Assembly (NCBI RefSeq): GCF_000308615.1
Contig: NZ_BAGB01000041.1
Location: forward strand, 682,001-746,000
Origin: Nocardia jiangxiensis NBRC 101359
GTDB taxonomy: Bacteria > Actinomycetota > Actinomycetes > Mycobacteriales > Mycobacteriaceae
Direction: 5' to 3'
Length of the DNA stretch: 64,000 bases
Shown: piece by piece, positions 1 through 8,704 of the stretch
Layout: every line of letters begins with the position of its first letter
Position numbering within the stretch: position 1 is the first letter of the stretch
Position numbers and translations under genes: made by a program
Notes under the pieces: generated by a model
The model's database searches: none
What the model saw: the letters and a program-made list of their open reading frames with translations, nothing else
What the model was told of the DNA's origin: nothing

Positions 1-898
1 CCGGGCATTCACGCATCGAGCGCAGTTCCGGCGGCGGTTCGTTCGGCCGATCCACGAGGGCTCGGCCGACGCGGCGCTGCGTCTACGGGACACTCTCGAA
101 CCGATCGTGCTGACTCGCAAGAAGTCTCAGGTGGCCGCGGCGCTGCCGCCGAAGATCCACTGCGATCTGATCTGCGATCTGACCGACGAGCAGGGGCGAC
201 TGTACGACGAGCTGCTCGATCGCGCGGAGGCCGAGGGGTTCGGCAGTGGAGTCCAGCGGCATTCGCGCGTGCTGGCGGTGCTCACCGCGCTCGGTCAGCT
301 GTGCAACCACCCCGGCCTGATCTCCGGCGATCTCGACGAATTATCCGGGCGTTCGGGAAAATTCGACGTCTGCGCCGATATCCTGGCCAACAACGTCGAA
401 CTGGGCGATCCGACGCTCGTGTTCACCCGGTTCCGGCGCACCGGCGAACTGCTGGTGCGGCACTGCGCCGAACGTCTCGGCGTCACCGCGCCGTTCTTCC
501 ACGGCGGCCTGAGCATCGATGAACGCACCCGGATCGTCACACGGTTCCAGTCGCCCGACGGGCCACCGGTGCTGATCCTGAGCCTGCGCGCGGCGGGCAC
601 CGGCCTGACGCTCACCCGCGCGGCCGACGTGATCCACTACGACCGCTGGTGGAATCCCGCCGTCGAGGCGCAGGCCTCCGATCGCGCGCACCGCATCGGG
701 CAGACGCGCACGGTCACCGTCATCACCCTGACCACCGGAACGACCGTCGAGGAACATATCGCGAGCATGCACGACCGCAAATCCGCACTGGCCGATCTCA
801 CCACCGACGCCGATTCCGACAACAGCGCGGTCGCCGCACTGGCCCGCCTGGACGACGACCACCTGCTCACCATCCTGCGCCGTAAGCGAGGCAATTGA
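1..898 (+). CDS. SNF2/RapA-family DEAD/DEAH helicase, C-terminal part (5' end outside window)
   Basis: The reading frame is already open at position 2 and runs 298 codons to the stop. It is the C-terminal lobe of a Swi2/Snf2 ATPase: LVFTRF near the start of the second RecA domain, SLRAAGTGLTL (motif V) and DRAHRIGQ (motif VI, arginine finger) are all present and in order. The family uses ATP hydrolysis to move along double-stranded DNA and remodel protein-DNA or RNA polymerase complexes. The N-terminal Walker A half lies upstream of the window. The next gene starts one base after this stop and encodes a SWIM zinc finger, a common partner of actinobacterial SNF2 helicases. Confidence 0.9.
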   Translation, partial: RAFTHRAQFRRRFVRPIHEGSADAALRLRDTLEPIVLTRKKSQVAAALPPKIHCDLICDLTDEQGRLYDELLDRAEAEGFGSGVQRHSRVLAVLTALGQLCNHPGLISGDLDELSGRSGKFDVCADILANNVELGDPTLVFTRFRRTGELLVRHCAERLGVTAPFFHGGLSIDERTRIVTRFQSPDGPPVLILSLRAAGTGLTLTRAADVIHYDRWWNPAVEAQASDRAHRIGQTRTVTVITLTTGTTVEEHIASMHDRKSALADLTTDADSDNSAVAALARLDDDHLLTILRRKRGN

Positions 899-899
899 C

Positions 900-1457
900 A
901 TGCCCGACAACGAATTCGGCTACACCGCGTGGGGCATGGACTGGGTTCGCCTGGCCGAACCCCTGCGCACCACCCGCCCCGATCCCCTCCTCCCCCGCGC
1001 CCGCAGCATCGCCCGCAACGGCGGCGTACACACCGAAATCGACGGCACGGCAGTACGAGCGAGCATCCACCGCGGCTCCCAAGCCTCGATCACCTACCTG
1101 GAACTCGCCCCACTGTCACCCGAGACGATCACCGCCATAACCACCAGAATCCCCACGGACACAGTAGAACTGGGCGACGACACCCACGTGTCACTCCGCG
1201 CCGCCGGAATCACCGTGGCTCCGACTCTCCATCTCACCGACTGCTCCTGCACCGCCCGCACTCCGCGCTGCCTGCATCTGCTGGCCACCTGCTACGCCTT
1301 GGCCCGTCAGATCGATGAAAACCCTTGGCTGGCACTGGATCTCCAGGGTTATCACAGTTCGACGGCCGAACAGTCACCGACGAACGAGACACCGGTACCC
1401 CGCTGGACTCCCATCACATCCCTCGACCCCGCAACGTTCTTCGGCGTTGCCACGTGA
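900..1457 (+). CDS. SWIM zinc-finger protein, partner of the SNF2 helicase
   Basis: 185 residues. A SWIM-type zinc site is visible: C115 and C117, then C124 and H126 (pattern CxC-x6-CxH). SWIM fingers bind DNA or proteins. Short SWIM proteins often sit directly downstream of SNF2-type helicases in actinobacteria, and here the ATG lies one base after the helicase stop, so the two are almost certainly co-translated. The rest of the protein, roughly residues 1-110, has no motif I recognise. The role in helicase targeting is inferred from context. Confidence 0.8.
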   Translation: MPDNEFGYTAWGMDWVRLAEPLRTTRPDPLLPRARSIARNGGVHTEIDGTAVRASIHRGSQASITYLELAPLSPETITAITTRIPTDTVELGDDTHVSLRAAGITVAPTLHLTDCSCTARTPRCLHLLATCYALARQIDENPWLALDLQGYHSSTAEQSPTNETPVPRWTPITSLDPATFFGVAT

Positions 1458-1691
1458 TGAGCGGAATTACCCGAGCACGACAACTCGCACCATCAGGGAT
1501 CCGGTAATAGCCCTGGCGGCAACCCCTTCAGCGGCGAGGCCCCGGGAACTGTCGGCGACCCCTCACGCCGGCGCGCGATACTCCCTTCGCGGGCACCAGC
1601 AACGCTGTCGTCACCGGGTAGGTAGCCGCGACCGTAGTTGTCTCCGAAACAGGCCCGGATCGCACACGCGTCGGCAACGGCAACAGCGCAC

Positions 1692-1787
1692 GCATCGGCA
1701 TCGGCATCGGCATCGGCATCGGCATCGGCATCGGCATCGGCATCGGCATCGGCATCGGCATCGGCATCGGCATCGGCATCGGCATCG
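1692..1787 (+). repeat. Perfect hexanucleotide tandem repeat, 16 copies of GCATCG
   Basis: Sixteen uninterrupted identical copies of a 6-base unit (96 bp) lie in the 418-bp gap between the SWIM gene and the first WXG100 gene, ending about 90 bp before that gene's start codon. Because the unit is a multiple of three, all six frames stay open and would give dipeptide repeats such as His-Arg or Ala-Ser. I do not treat these as proteins. Flanking sequence in the gap shows no gene. Confidence 0.97.
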
Positions 1788-1875
1788 GCCAGTTCACTGG
1801 ATGCCGCCGTGCGGCACCACTCGGATCGGCATGGGTTACCGTGGGGTCGGCGTCGAGGGAGGGGGATTCGTATAC

Positions 1876-2199
1876 ATGGCAGACGCAACGTCGTTCACGA
1901 TGGTTCCCGAGACGGTGCGCTCGGCGGGTACCTACGTCCAGCAGACCGCCGAAGCCCTGGTCTCGGGTGTTCACAACGCCGACAAAGAGGTTCAGGGCCT
2001 GACCGCCACCTGGAAAGGCGCGGCGGCCGACGCGTACGTCGCAGGCTGGGAGGAGGCCCGCAAGGCAGCCCTCGAAGTCCTGGAAGCCCTGCACACGATG
2101 GCCGATCTGCTCGGCGTCACCGCTGCCAGCATCACCGACCAGGACACCACCCGCGCGGCAGCCACCACCCAGCGCGTCTCGTCCCTCGACCTGCCGTGA
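1876..2199 (+). CDS. WXG100/ESAT-6-like protein
   Basis: 107 residues. A WKG turn (LTATWKGAAADAY) sits mid-protein between two predicted helices, the hallmark of WXG100 helical-hairpin proteins exported by type VII secretion. The ATG is chosen because a purine-rich GGGAGGGGG lies 6-14 bases upstream. The frame stays open much further upstream, through the GCATCG repeat, but that part is low-complexity. The next WXG-like gene begins 10 bases after the stop, so the two form a pair, as EsxA/EsxB do. No secretion machinery gene is near. Confidence 0.8.
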   Translation: MADATSFTMVPETVRSAGTYVQQTAEALVSGVHNADKEVQGLTATWKGAAADAYVAGWEEARKAALEVLEALHTMADLLGVTAASITDQDTTRAAATTQRVSSLDLP

Positions 2200-2209
2200 G
2201 GAGCACACC

Positions 2210-2518
2210 ATGAGCGACCACGACCGCGGATACAGCGTCGACCTGGACCACCTCGACGCAGTGACCGCCCGCATCGCCGGCCTGCACAGCTTCATCACCG
2301 ATTCCCTATCGGGCCTGGATTCGAGAATTGCCGCCACACACCAGGATTGGACCGGCGCGGCCGCGGAAAAACACGCCGAGGCCCACCGCGAGTGGATGAA
2401 AGCGGCCACCGAGGCCCGCGACGGCATCGAGGCCATGCGCGCGGCCGCCGAAACCGCACACCCTCGTACACCGACGCCATCGCCGCCAACCGCAAAACCC
2501 TCGGAATCTGACGCGTGA
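2210..2518 (+). CDS. WXG100-like protein, second member of pair
   Basis: 102 residues with a WTG turn (HQDWTGAAAEKHAE) between two amphipathic helices, consistent with the WXG100 superfamily. The C-terminal 20 residues are Pro/Thr/Ser-rich. AGGAGC lies a few bases before the ATG. Its TGA overlaps the GTG start of the next gene (GTGA), so the three genes form one translation-coupled unit. It is probably the heterodimer partner of the preceding protein; this is inferred from family precedent. Confidence 0.75.
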   Translation: MSDHDRGYSVDLDHLDAVTARIAGLHSFITDSLSGLDSRIAATHQDWTGAAAEKHAEAHREWMKAATEARDGIEAMRAAAETAHPRTPTPSPPTAKPSESDA

Positions 2519-3500
2519 CCACGATCGACGTCCAGCCATCGATCTACTACACCGCCGCCTCGGCCCTGCACACCTCGGCGGTGAACCTGTACAACGCGTT
2601 CAACAACCGCGCCGATGCGCTGGATAACCACCAGCTCGCGGACTGGAACGCCACCATCGGCACCAAGGGCCCCGCGCCGGTCAAGCCTGCCGACCCGCTT
2701 CCAGCGGTGCTCAGTTGCCGCAAACCGCCGCCCTCGGCGGGCGGCCCCGGCAATGGCCTGTCCGATGCGATCCACCTCGCCGAGAAGGTCGGCATCGTCA
2801 TCCCGGACGGCGACCTGGACAAACTCGCCTCGATCGCGGGCACCTGGACCGCCATGCACACCGATCGCGCCATCAGCGGCCTGGCCGATGGCATCGGGCG
2901 CATCATCTCGTCGGTATCGCTGGTCAAATCGCCCGAGGCCGCGCAGGTGGTCGAAGACCTGCAAGGAATGAAGCTCTCGGCCAGCACGATCACCGACGGC
3001 TGCAACGAGATCGCGAAGTCCTACCAGACCCACCACGACGACCTACACCGACTGCGCGAACAGCTGCAAAAAAGCTCGAGGAGCTGGCGAAAGAACTGGC
3101 CGTGCAGGTCGGTGTCACGATCATCCTCGGCGCGGTCGCCAACTGCCTGACTGCGGGTTTGGCCACCATTGTGACCGCCGCACGCATCGCGAAGATAGTC
3201 GACGAATTCGCCGTTCCCATCCGGGACATGGTCACCGGCTGGCTCAAAGTCCGGACAGCGGAAAAGGACTACGACGCCACCAAAACGCTCGCCGCCGCCG
3301 CGAAAAGAGAACGCGACGCCGCGGCGCGGCTGAAAAAGGGCGAAGCGCAAGCGAAAAAGGAAACCGAAGACAAGGCGAAACAAGACGCCAAGACTCAAAA
3401 GGCCAACACCGGCGAACCGCTCACCTACGACGATATCGAGGCGTTGCGCCGAGGCCCGAGCACCCAAAAGGGCACAACCTCACCGGCGCTGTCTTCATAG
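2515..3500 (+). pseudogene. Type VII-associated helical protein, interrupted by a -1 frameshift in an A run
   Basis: Two overlapping frames join into one plausible protein of about 328 residues. Frame 1 runs from the GTG at 2515 and is protein-like to the A6 run at 3068-3073. After that the sensible sequence continues in the -1 frame to the stop at 3498-3500. Adding one A restores LQKKLEELAKELAVQVGV without a break. The N-terminal part looks like a long WXG/LXG-type helical domain. It is followed by a hydrophobic segment (VTIILGAVANCLTAG), then a Lys/Ala/Glu-rich coiled coil and a short tail. A sequencing error, a real mutation or programmed slippage are all possible. Confidence 0.65.
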
Positions 3501-3540
3501 AAGCGCCGCTTCGCAAGCTACGTCACCGCTGCCGGTGGTC

Positions 3541-3567
3541 GTCAGTGACGGCTGGACCGTCGCTGAC
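3541..3567 (+). terminator. Hairpin downstream of the WXG100 module
   Basis: An 11-bp stem, GTCAGTGACGG with CCGTCGCTGAC (one G-T pair), closes a 5-base loop and is followed by GTT. It lies 40 bases after the last stop of the WXG100 module. There is no T tract, as is usual for actinomycete terminators. Confidence 0.65.
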
Positions 3568-3959
3568 GTTGAGCACTGGAATTCAGAAGAAGGACAACAA
3601 CTCTCACGCATCGGTGGTTCCTGTCCGCGCTACGAAGAATCGAGGCCGATCGCCGCGCCCCCTCCCGGACAGCATCGCCCAGCAACCCGCCATTTTTGGG
3701 CACCGGACATACTCAGGAAGGTCAGCCTCGACGATCGTGGTGCGCCCGTCGGAGGAACCCGAATCGGGTGGGAGAACTCCGGCAAGACCAGTGGCGCGTA
3801 AGCATTCAACCCAGGCAGTCGTCAGCGAAGGTGGTCGAACTGTGGCGGAATGTTGCTGGGACGCATAGCATCCGACACTTCGGGAGGCGTCGGTAGCGGA
3901 GTTCGAAGCTTCGGGAATGCGGTAGGGCTTGTCGTCGGAGGAGGCGGTGCCGCGCGGTT
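3568..3959. other. Intergenic, no supported gene
   Basis: Between the terminator of the WXG100 module and the stop of the convergent methyltransferase gene. Short open frames occur on both strands, but none has a ribosome binding site or recognisable domain. Confidence 0.5.
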
Positions 3960-4880
3960 CTAAGCGGAGCCGGATTTGCGGGCCGTGACGAATTGGCCTC
4001 CGTGCGCTGGGAACATGGTTTCCTCCTCGAACTGCACGCCGTATCGCTCCGCTACGTCGTCGACGTGGTCGACGGCTACCGTCCAGCCGTGCTCGCGCAG
4101 CCAGGTGTCGACGGGGAAGTCCTCTTCCTCGTCCGGCCAGAGTTGCGTGATGTCGAAGCCGGTTCGTTCGACCATGCGGTTTCGGCGTTCGATGAAATCC
4201 GGGTCGCGGCGCAGGCTCGCCAGATCGGCGACATACTCCAGTTCGATGGTGCTGCCTGCGACGGTGAGTTCGTCGACCGTGCGGAGCAGTTGCTCCTTCG
4301 CCGCGTTCGGCAGGAAAGGTAGTAGTCCCTCGGCCAGCCACGCCGAAGGGCGGGTCGGATCGAAACCTGCCGCTCGCAGCGGTCTCGTCCACTCTTCTCG
4401 CAAATCCACCGCTACCAGTCGGCGATCCGCTCTGGGGCGCGCACCCTGCTCGCCGAGGACGCGATCCTTGAACTCCAGCACCTTCGGTGCGTCCAGCTCG
4501 TAGACCGTGGTTCCCGCGGGCCAGTTCAGGCGGAACGCGCGGGCGTCCAACCCTGCGGCGAGCAGAACCATCTGCGACACCCCGGCCGATGCGGTCCCGA
4601 AGTACTCGTCGAAATACCGCGACCGAACTCCCATGTAGCGGGCCATCGTCGACCAGGGGACGTCGGGATCCTCCTCGGCCGCGTCCGATCGAGTCGGCAA
4701 TTCGATCGGCGCGTCGGCTGCTCGTACGAATGCCTCCGCATACGGGTCGGACACCAATCCACCCTCACGATTGGTCTCCATCGCCCGCCCCGCCGCGACC
4801 GCGAGCGCAGTGAATCCCACGCCCGTGACGATGTCCCACTGCGCCGACATTCCTCCCGCGAACTCGCTCGCGCTCGTCAT
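3960..4880 (-). CDS. SAM-dependent methyltransferase, leucine carboxyl methyltransferase (TIGR00027)-like
   Basis: 306 residues, the normal length for this large mycobacterial/nocardial family. Visible hallmarks are the N-terminal GVGFTALAVAAGRA segment, the SAM-binding VLLAAGLDARAFRL, the acidic YELDAP strand and AWLAEGLLPFL. The family is related to protein phosphatase leucine carboxyl methyltransferases, but substrates in actinomycetes are mostly unknown. The gene stands alone and transcribes toward the WXG100 module. The ATG at 4880 starts a typical N terminus; another ATG ten codons in is also possible. Confidence 0.85.
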   Translation of the reverse strand: MTSASEFAGGMSAQWDIVTGVGFTALAVAAGRAMETNREGGLVSDPYAEAFVRAADAPIELPTRSDAAEEDPDVPWSTMARYMGVRSRYFDEYFGTASAGVSQMVLLAAGLDARAFRLNWPAGTTVYELDAPKVLEFKDRVLGEQGARPRADRRLVAVDLREEWTRPLRAAGFDPTRPSAWLAEGLLPFLPNAAKEQLLRTVDELTVAGSTIELEYVADLASLRRDPDFIERRNRMVERTGFDITQLWPDEEEDFPVDTWLREHGWTVAVDHVDDVAERYGVQFEEETMFPAHGGQFVTARKSGSA

Positions 4881-5798
4881 GTGAAGTCAATTTACTCGCC
4901 TGATCACCAGTGCGGCAATTGATGAGCTACCTCAAGGTGAGCAGCGCAGGTCGAGCGGCGGGTCTTGTCTGAGCGACACGCGTTGCCGGGGCTGTCATCC
5001 GACACCTGGCATGCAAGCAGTCGAAGGCCAGCCCCTCCGGTTAGACGCAGATCATGGCCGCGACCAGAGTCGTCAGGTGCCTTCCCCACCGCAGGTAGCG
5101 AGCAGGAGATTTCGACCAGAGCAGTTCCACGCCGAAGCTGGACCCTGCTGGTTCAACGCCGAGGCCGGGGCCCGACAGTGTCGATTGCGGTCCGAACGTC
5201 GTCGCTGAATGGTTATGGGGGGCGATCAGCTCAGTTTCGACGGCCGATCGAGCCGATATCCCGACGTACCGGGCATTTCGGATTCGGCGACCGGTCAGGT
5301 TGGGGGTGCGTCACAGCCTTGGCGTTCGCCATCGCACGTCCACCTCCAAATGTGACCTGCCACAACTGCCCGAGCAGGAGCGAGAAACCGAGCTGCCCGA
5401 CCGATTCGGAGCACACGCCTTCGATTGGCCCGACGACGATGGGGATCGCAACCGTTGCACTCTCGCACAAGTGACAGGCAGAGGTAGAAGTGTTGCCCCC
5501 AAGACATATCGGCTCCGCGTGGCGGCTGACGGGCGAAAGTTCGAGTCGGCCGACGATGTAGCGGCCCGGATGTCAGGACCGGCGGGTTTTCATCGCGGCC
5601 CCGGGGAGCGGGCGCATCGGTTCGCGGCGGGGTGCGCACTCGAGGCAAGACGGATCGAGCGCGGTCTGCTGGATGGTCGGATACGAGAGAATTCCCGATG
5701 CCCGATCGGGACAACCGGGCAACCGGAACGGAACGTGTTGAGCCCCTGAGGGTTCTACGTGTTGGAAGTCTGCGCTGTGTTATTGGAAGTCTGTGGCG
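4881..5798. other. Long intergenic region without a supported gene
   Basis: Over 900 bp between the methyltransferase start and the DUF397 stop. Several open frames exist, but none shows a recognisable domain or a convincing start. A short direct repeat, TTGGAAGTCTG, occurs twice within about 30 bp near 5762-5800, just beyond the DUF397 stop. The region may be degenerate. Confidence 0.5.
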
Positions 5799-6005
5799 TC
5801 AGGGTAGGTCGAAGTGGCCGGAGTGGAGGGCGGTTGTGAAGGCGTCCCAGGCTGTGGGGGTGAAGACCAACGCTGGGCCGGTGGGGTTCGTGGAGTCGCG
5901 GACGCCGACCATGTCGTCGGTGAGGTGGGCTACCTCGACACAAGTGTCTCGAGTACTGGACCTGCTGCTTTTGAACCACGCTGCGCCGGAGAGATCGATC
6001 ATCAC
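5799..6005 (-). CDS. DUF397 domain protein
   Basis: 68 residues. It carries the DUF397 signature: WFKSSRSS near the N terminus, CVEVA, the VRDS strand and a C-terminal AWDAFTTAL. DUF397 proteins are small partners of Scr1/BldB-linked XRE regulators in actinomycetes, sometimes described as toxin-antitoxin-like. The ATG overlaps the stop of the upstream XRE gene by four bases (ATGA), so the two are translationally coupled. Confidence 0.9.
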   Translation of the reverse strand: MMIDLSGAAWFKSSRSSTRDTCVEVAHLTDDMVGVRDSTNPTGPALVFTPTAWDAFTTALHSGHFDLP

Positions 6006-6880
6006 GCTTGGTACTCCCTTGCCACATCCAGGAGAAGACTCCTACTCCTCTTCTCATCCAACGCTACCCGCTTGATTTGCCCAATGGCCTGCCGATACTG
6101 CTTGATCTCAGACTCCTGATCCAGGTACAGCGCACCTGTGTACCCCTGCACGTAAACCACTGGAGGTTCGGAAAGCCGCGTATTCGAACGCGCTGGAAAC
6201 TCCATCAGGACAAAGGAACCAGTGATCAGCCCCAGATTGCCAGTTACCTGCTGAGGGACGATGCGAATCGAGATATTCTGCGCCGCAACGACATCAGCGA
6301 GGTGGATGAGCTGCTCCTCCATCACCCCCGGGCCACCGATCTGGTTACGCAATGCAGATTCACACACCAATGCTTCAAGCTGAACAGATCTCCACCCGTC
6401 CGTGAGGCTCGCGACGCGCCGGCTGTGCAGTTCGATCAGCGGCTCGATCTCAGTCGTCGGCCTGCTGGGGAACTCGATCCAATGAACCGCGCGCCGATAG
6501 TCAGGGGTCTGCAACAGGCCCGGAATCAGCGCCAGCTGAAACGTCGTCAACCGGCTCGCAGCCTCCTCTAGTCCGATGAACATGTCCGTGTCCGCAGGAA
6601 CAGCGTCGGCGAAACTGTGCCACCATCCCGGCTTCTTCGTCTCAGCGATCAGGCCGACGAGCGCCTCGGTGAGATCTGCTGGTGCACTGTACATCTCACA
6701 TAGCACCTTGATGTACAGCTCTTTCAACTTCGGCCCCTGCTGCCCGGACTCCATCCGCCACAGGGTCTGCGGCGAGACCTCGATCGCCTCGGCGGCGACC
6801 ACCGCCGATACTCCGGACTGCTCACGCAGCTTCTTCAGTTCACGGCCCAACATCCGCCGTGGCACGGCCGATCCGGTCAT
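6002..6880 (-). CDS. XRE-family regulator, Scr1/DUF5753 type
   Basis: 292 residues. An N-terminal helix-turn-helix (about residues 10-65, with VSPQTLWRMESGQQGP as the recognition part) is followed by the DUF5753 domain, seen in IPGLLQTPDYRRAV, IRIVPQQV and VVYVQGYTGALYLD. Such proteins are DNA-binding regulators that pair with DUF397 partners; several control development or antibiotic production in streptomycetes. The direct partner follows with a 4-base overlap. Two small divergent genes upstream (7122-7519) share the 6881-7121 promoter region. Confidence 0.9.
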   Translation of the reverse strand: MTGSAVPRRMLGRELKKLREQSGVSAVVAAEAIEVSPQTLWRMESGQQGPKLKELYIKVLCEMYSAPADLTEALVGLIAETKKPGWWHSFADAVPADTDMFIGLEEAASRLTTFQLALIPGLLQTPDYRRAVHWIEFPSRPTTEIEPLIELHSRRVASLTDGWRSVQLEALVCESALRNQIGGPGVMEEQLIHLADVVAAQNISIRIVPQQVTGNLGLITGSFVLMEFPARSNTRLSEPPVVYVQGYTGALYLDQESEIKQYRQAIGQIKRVALDEKRSRSLLLDVAREYQA

Positions 6881-7121
6881 TACCTAGCCTCACTCCCCTT
6901 GGACTCAGATTTTGGAATGGGTTCAAAGCGTCATTTTGGAAGCGGCACAGCCTTTTCCAGGATTCGCGCCCCGAGAGCTTCCGCCGCGTTCTCCGGCAGC
7001 GTACTACTGATCTCGACCCGGCGGCCAGGATGTTCCGCAACTCGAATTCTCTTGCACTCGAGTTCATTCGGCCTTGGCCGCCAGGCATTCCAATCTGCCC
7101 AAAACCAATTCGGAGTATTCC

Positions 7122-7307
7122 ATGTACGACATTCCAGTAACCGACCACAGCCGATTGCCCATCATGACGATCGACTATGCCCACCTCATCATGCAGAAAC
7201 ATCTGGAATGCCCCGCCACGATCTGCCGGGTCAAGGCTCAGGCCAAACAGCGCCTGATCGAAGCGGGCCGACTCATCCCCGCCGACGTCCCCCACCTGGG
7301 ATTCTGA
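7122..7307 (+). CDS. Small conserved-type protein of unknown function
   Basis: 61 residues from the ATG at 7122, with GGAG seven bases upstream. The protein has MTIDYAHLIMQKHLECPATICRV followed by a basic helical end, with two cysteines six residues apart. I recall similar short proteins beside Scr1/DUF397 genes in Nocardia but cannot assign a function. Its TGA overlaps the next ATG (TGATG). It is transcribed divergently from the XRE regulator. Confidence 0.6.
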   Translation: MYDIPVTDHSRLPIMTIDYAHLIMQKHLECPATICRVKAQAKQRLIEAGRLIPADVPHLGF

Positions 7308-7519
7308 TGTCCGACAACCCTGTATTCCACGACCACCCCGGCCACGCTCTGCCCGCCCACCAGATGCACACCGTCATCACCAGCAGCATCCACGCCCACT
7401 GCACCTTCGAAACCTGCGCCATGATCCGCACCTGCTGGACCACCCTGATCAACCTCGGCCACCCTCACCCTTCGGACACCCCCGAACAATGCCCGATCTG
7501 CTCGGAAACCCCCATCTGA
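7307..7519 (+). CDS. Small Cys/His-rich protein of unknown function
   Basis: 70 residues, start overlapping the previous stop by one base. Rich in His and Cys: CTFETC, a further RTC, and CPIC near the C terminus. Together these could form a zinc site. No family is recognised. Translation coupling to the preceding small gene suggests a joint role, perhaps with the divergent Scr1-type regulator. Confidence 0.55.
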   Translation: MSDNPVFHDHPGHALPAHQMHTVITSSIHAHCTFETCAMIRTCWTTLINLGHPHPSDTPEQCPICSETPI

Positions 7520-7587
7520 TGTCACCGCAGTTCGAACGACCACAAAGCCGGTTACACGGCCAAAAGCCGGAATCGTAACGGTGAGCG

Positions 7588-7661
7588 AAGGTTTCACGAG
7601 GGGCGGGGATGCCGGTCCGGTCCCGGCGCAATGTCTACGCACCGGTGGTGAAAGGATCTTC
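7588..7661 (+). promoter_or_regulatory. Leader of first DUF3558 gene, duplicated at 8631-8704
   Basis: About 74 bp directly upstream of the ATG match, at roughly three bases in four, the segment before the second lipoprotein gene. Shared blocks are TTCACGAGGGG, TGCCGGTCCGG, CCCCGG/TCCCGG and the ribosome binding site GAAAGGA. This shows that coding sequence and 5' leader were duplicated together. Confidence 0.6.
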
Positions 7662-8222
7662 ATGGCCACGAGAGGTGTCATCCCAGCGTCATTGGCGACG
7701 GGGGCCGTTGTCCTAATCCTCTCGGGATGCGGGACGTCCGGCTGCGGGACGGTATCGAGCAGCAGCGCGGCCGCAGCAAACCGAGCGGAGGTTCCGACCG
7801 GGTTCGATCCGTGCATGGACATCCCCCAGAGCATCCTGGATCCCGAAGGGCTGCAAGGGAAACAAGTGAACGACTTCCAGGCCGACGCTGGCAAGACTCT
7901 CTGGCACGGTTGCGTCTGGTCCGATCCAGACGGGTACGGAGCGACGATCCAGACGACGAACCTCACCATCGACGCCGTCCGCGACAAGCATTTTCCCGGA
8001 ACGCACGAATACACCATCGCAGGGCGTAAAGCCATTGCAACCGACCAGTCGGAGCAGGATCCGAGCGAGGCGTGCACGATCAACGCGGAGCCAAGAGGGG
8101 GAAGCCTCGAGTTCAACCTCGACAATCCGGCATCGGCGCCGAAGACTGGCAGAACGAATACATGCCAGCTCGCTCGAGAATTAGCAGAGAAGGTTGTATC
8201 AATCGTTCCTGCCACGGTTTAG
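7662..8222 (+). CDS. DUF3558 lipoprotein, copy 1
   Basis: 186 residues from the ATG, which is preceded by GAAAGGA. The signal peptide ends in a lipobox (ILSGC), so the protein is predicted to be exported and lipid-anchored. The mature part has the DUF3558 pattern: FDPCMDIP, a WHGCVW segment and C-terminal TCQLARELAEKV, with four cysteines likely in two disulfides. An extra GCGTSGCGT stretch after the lipobox is peculiar to this copy. DUF3558 lipoproteins occur widely in Nocardia and Mycobacterium, often near type VII genes. Function is unknown. Confidence 0.85.
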   Translation: MATRGVIPASLATGAVVLILSGCGTSGCGTVSSSSAAAANRAEVPTGFDPCMDIPQSILDPEGLQGKQVNDFQADAGKTLWHGCVWSDPDGYGATIQTTNLTIDAVRDKHFPGTHEYTIAGRKAIATDQSEQDPSEACTINAEPRGGSLEFNLDNPASAPKTGRTNTCQLARELAEKVVSIVPATV

Positions 8223-8704
8223 AAAAAGAGCGGGAGTACAACGACGAAGCAGCCAGCGAGTCACAGTCTCGAACCTGTGAACGCCCAGTTCGGTGCATAC
8301 GTCCGTGAGCCAGGAAGTGTGACAGCAGGCCAGCAGATTCGTCGATGCCCGAAAAGACCACTGCCGCATTCGATCTCACCGAGCTACTTGTCCGACCTCA
8401 CGGCATCAACGCGGCTGGCACGGCCGAGAAGGCAAGAAACATCAAGCCGGGCCGCCGAGCACAGGCACCACGAGCATCTCGTTGCCGAATGGCCTTGCTT
8501 GCAGTGACAGGCACACCAACGCTCCGCTGAACAGTCACCTTGTCCGCTCCGAACACGGACGTGGCGTCGTCAACCGCCGAATCACCGCAGCACCGATTGC
8601 CCGCCGCAGAGCCAAACAGGTACGGTAAGGCCAAGTTCACGAGGGGGCAGGGTGCCGGTCCGGCCCCGGGGCGATGTCCGTCCATCGGTGGCGAAAGGAC
8701 CTTC
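8223..8704. other. Gap between DUF3558 copies, including the second copied leader (8631-8704)
   Basis: No gene is supported in 8223-8630. Positions 8631-8704 repeat the leader found before copy 1, including GAAAGGA before the ATG. A TACGGTAA element just before the copied block, resembling CGTAACGGT before copy 1, could be part of a promoter. Confidence 0.5.

Noticed and set aside
1692..1787. Hexamer array as a coding His-Arg or Ala-Ser repeat protein
   Set aside because: All frames are open simply because the unit is six bases; the real start lies downstream at 1876 with a ribosome binding site.
1528..3036. Long minus-strand frame of about 500 codons across the hexamer repeat and WXG100 genes
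   Set aside because: It is the shadow of the plus-strand WXG100 genes, kept open by high GC and the 6-bp repeat; it includes a Met-Pro dipeptide run.
3535..3801. 88-codon plus-strand frame after the WXG100 module
   Set aside because: Begins inside the terminator hairpin, has no ribosome binding site and no recognisable domain.
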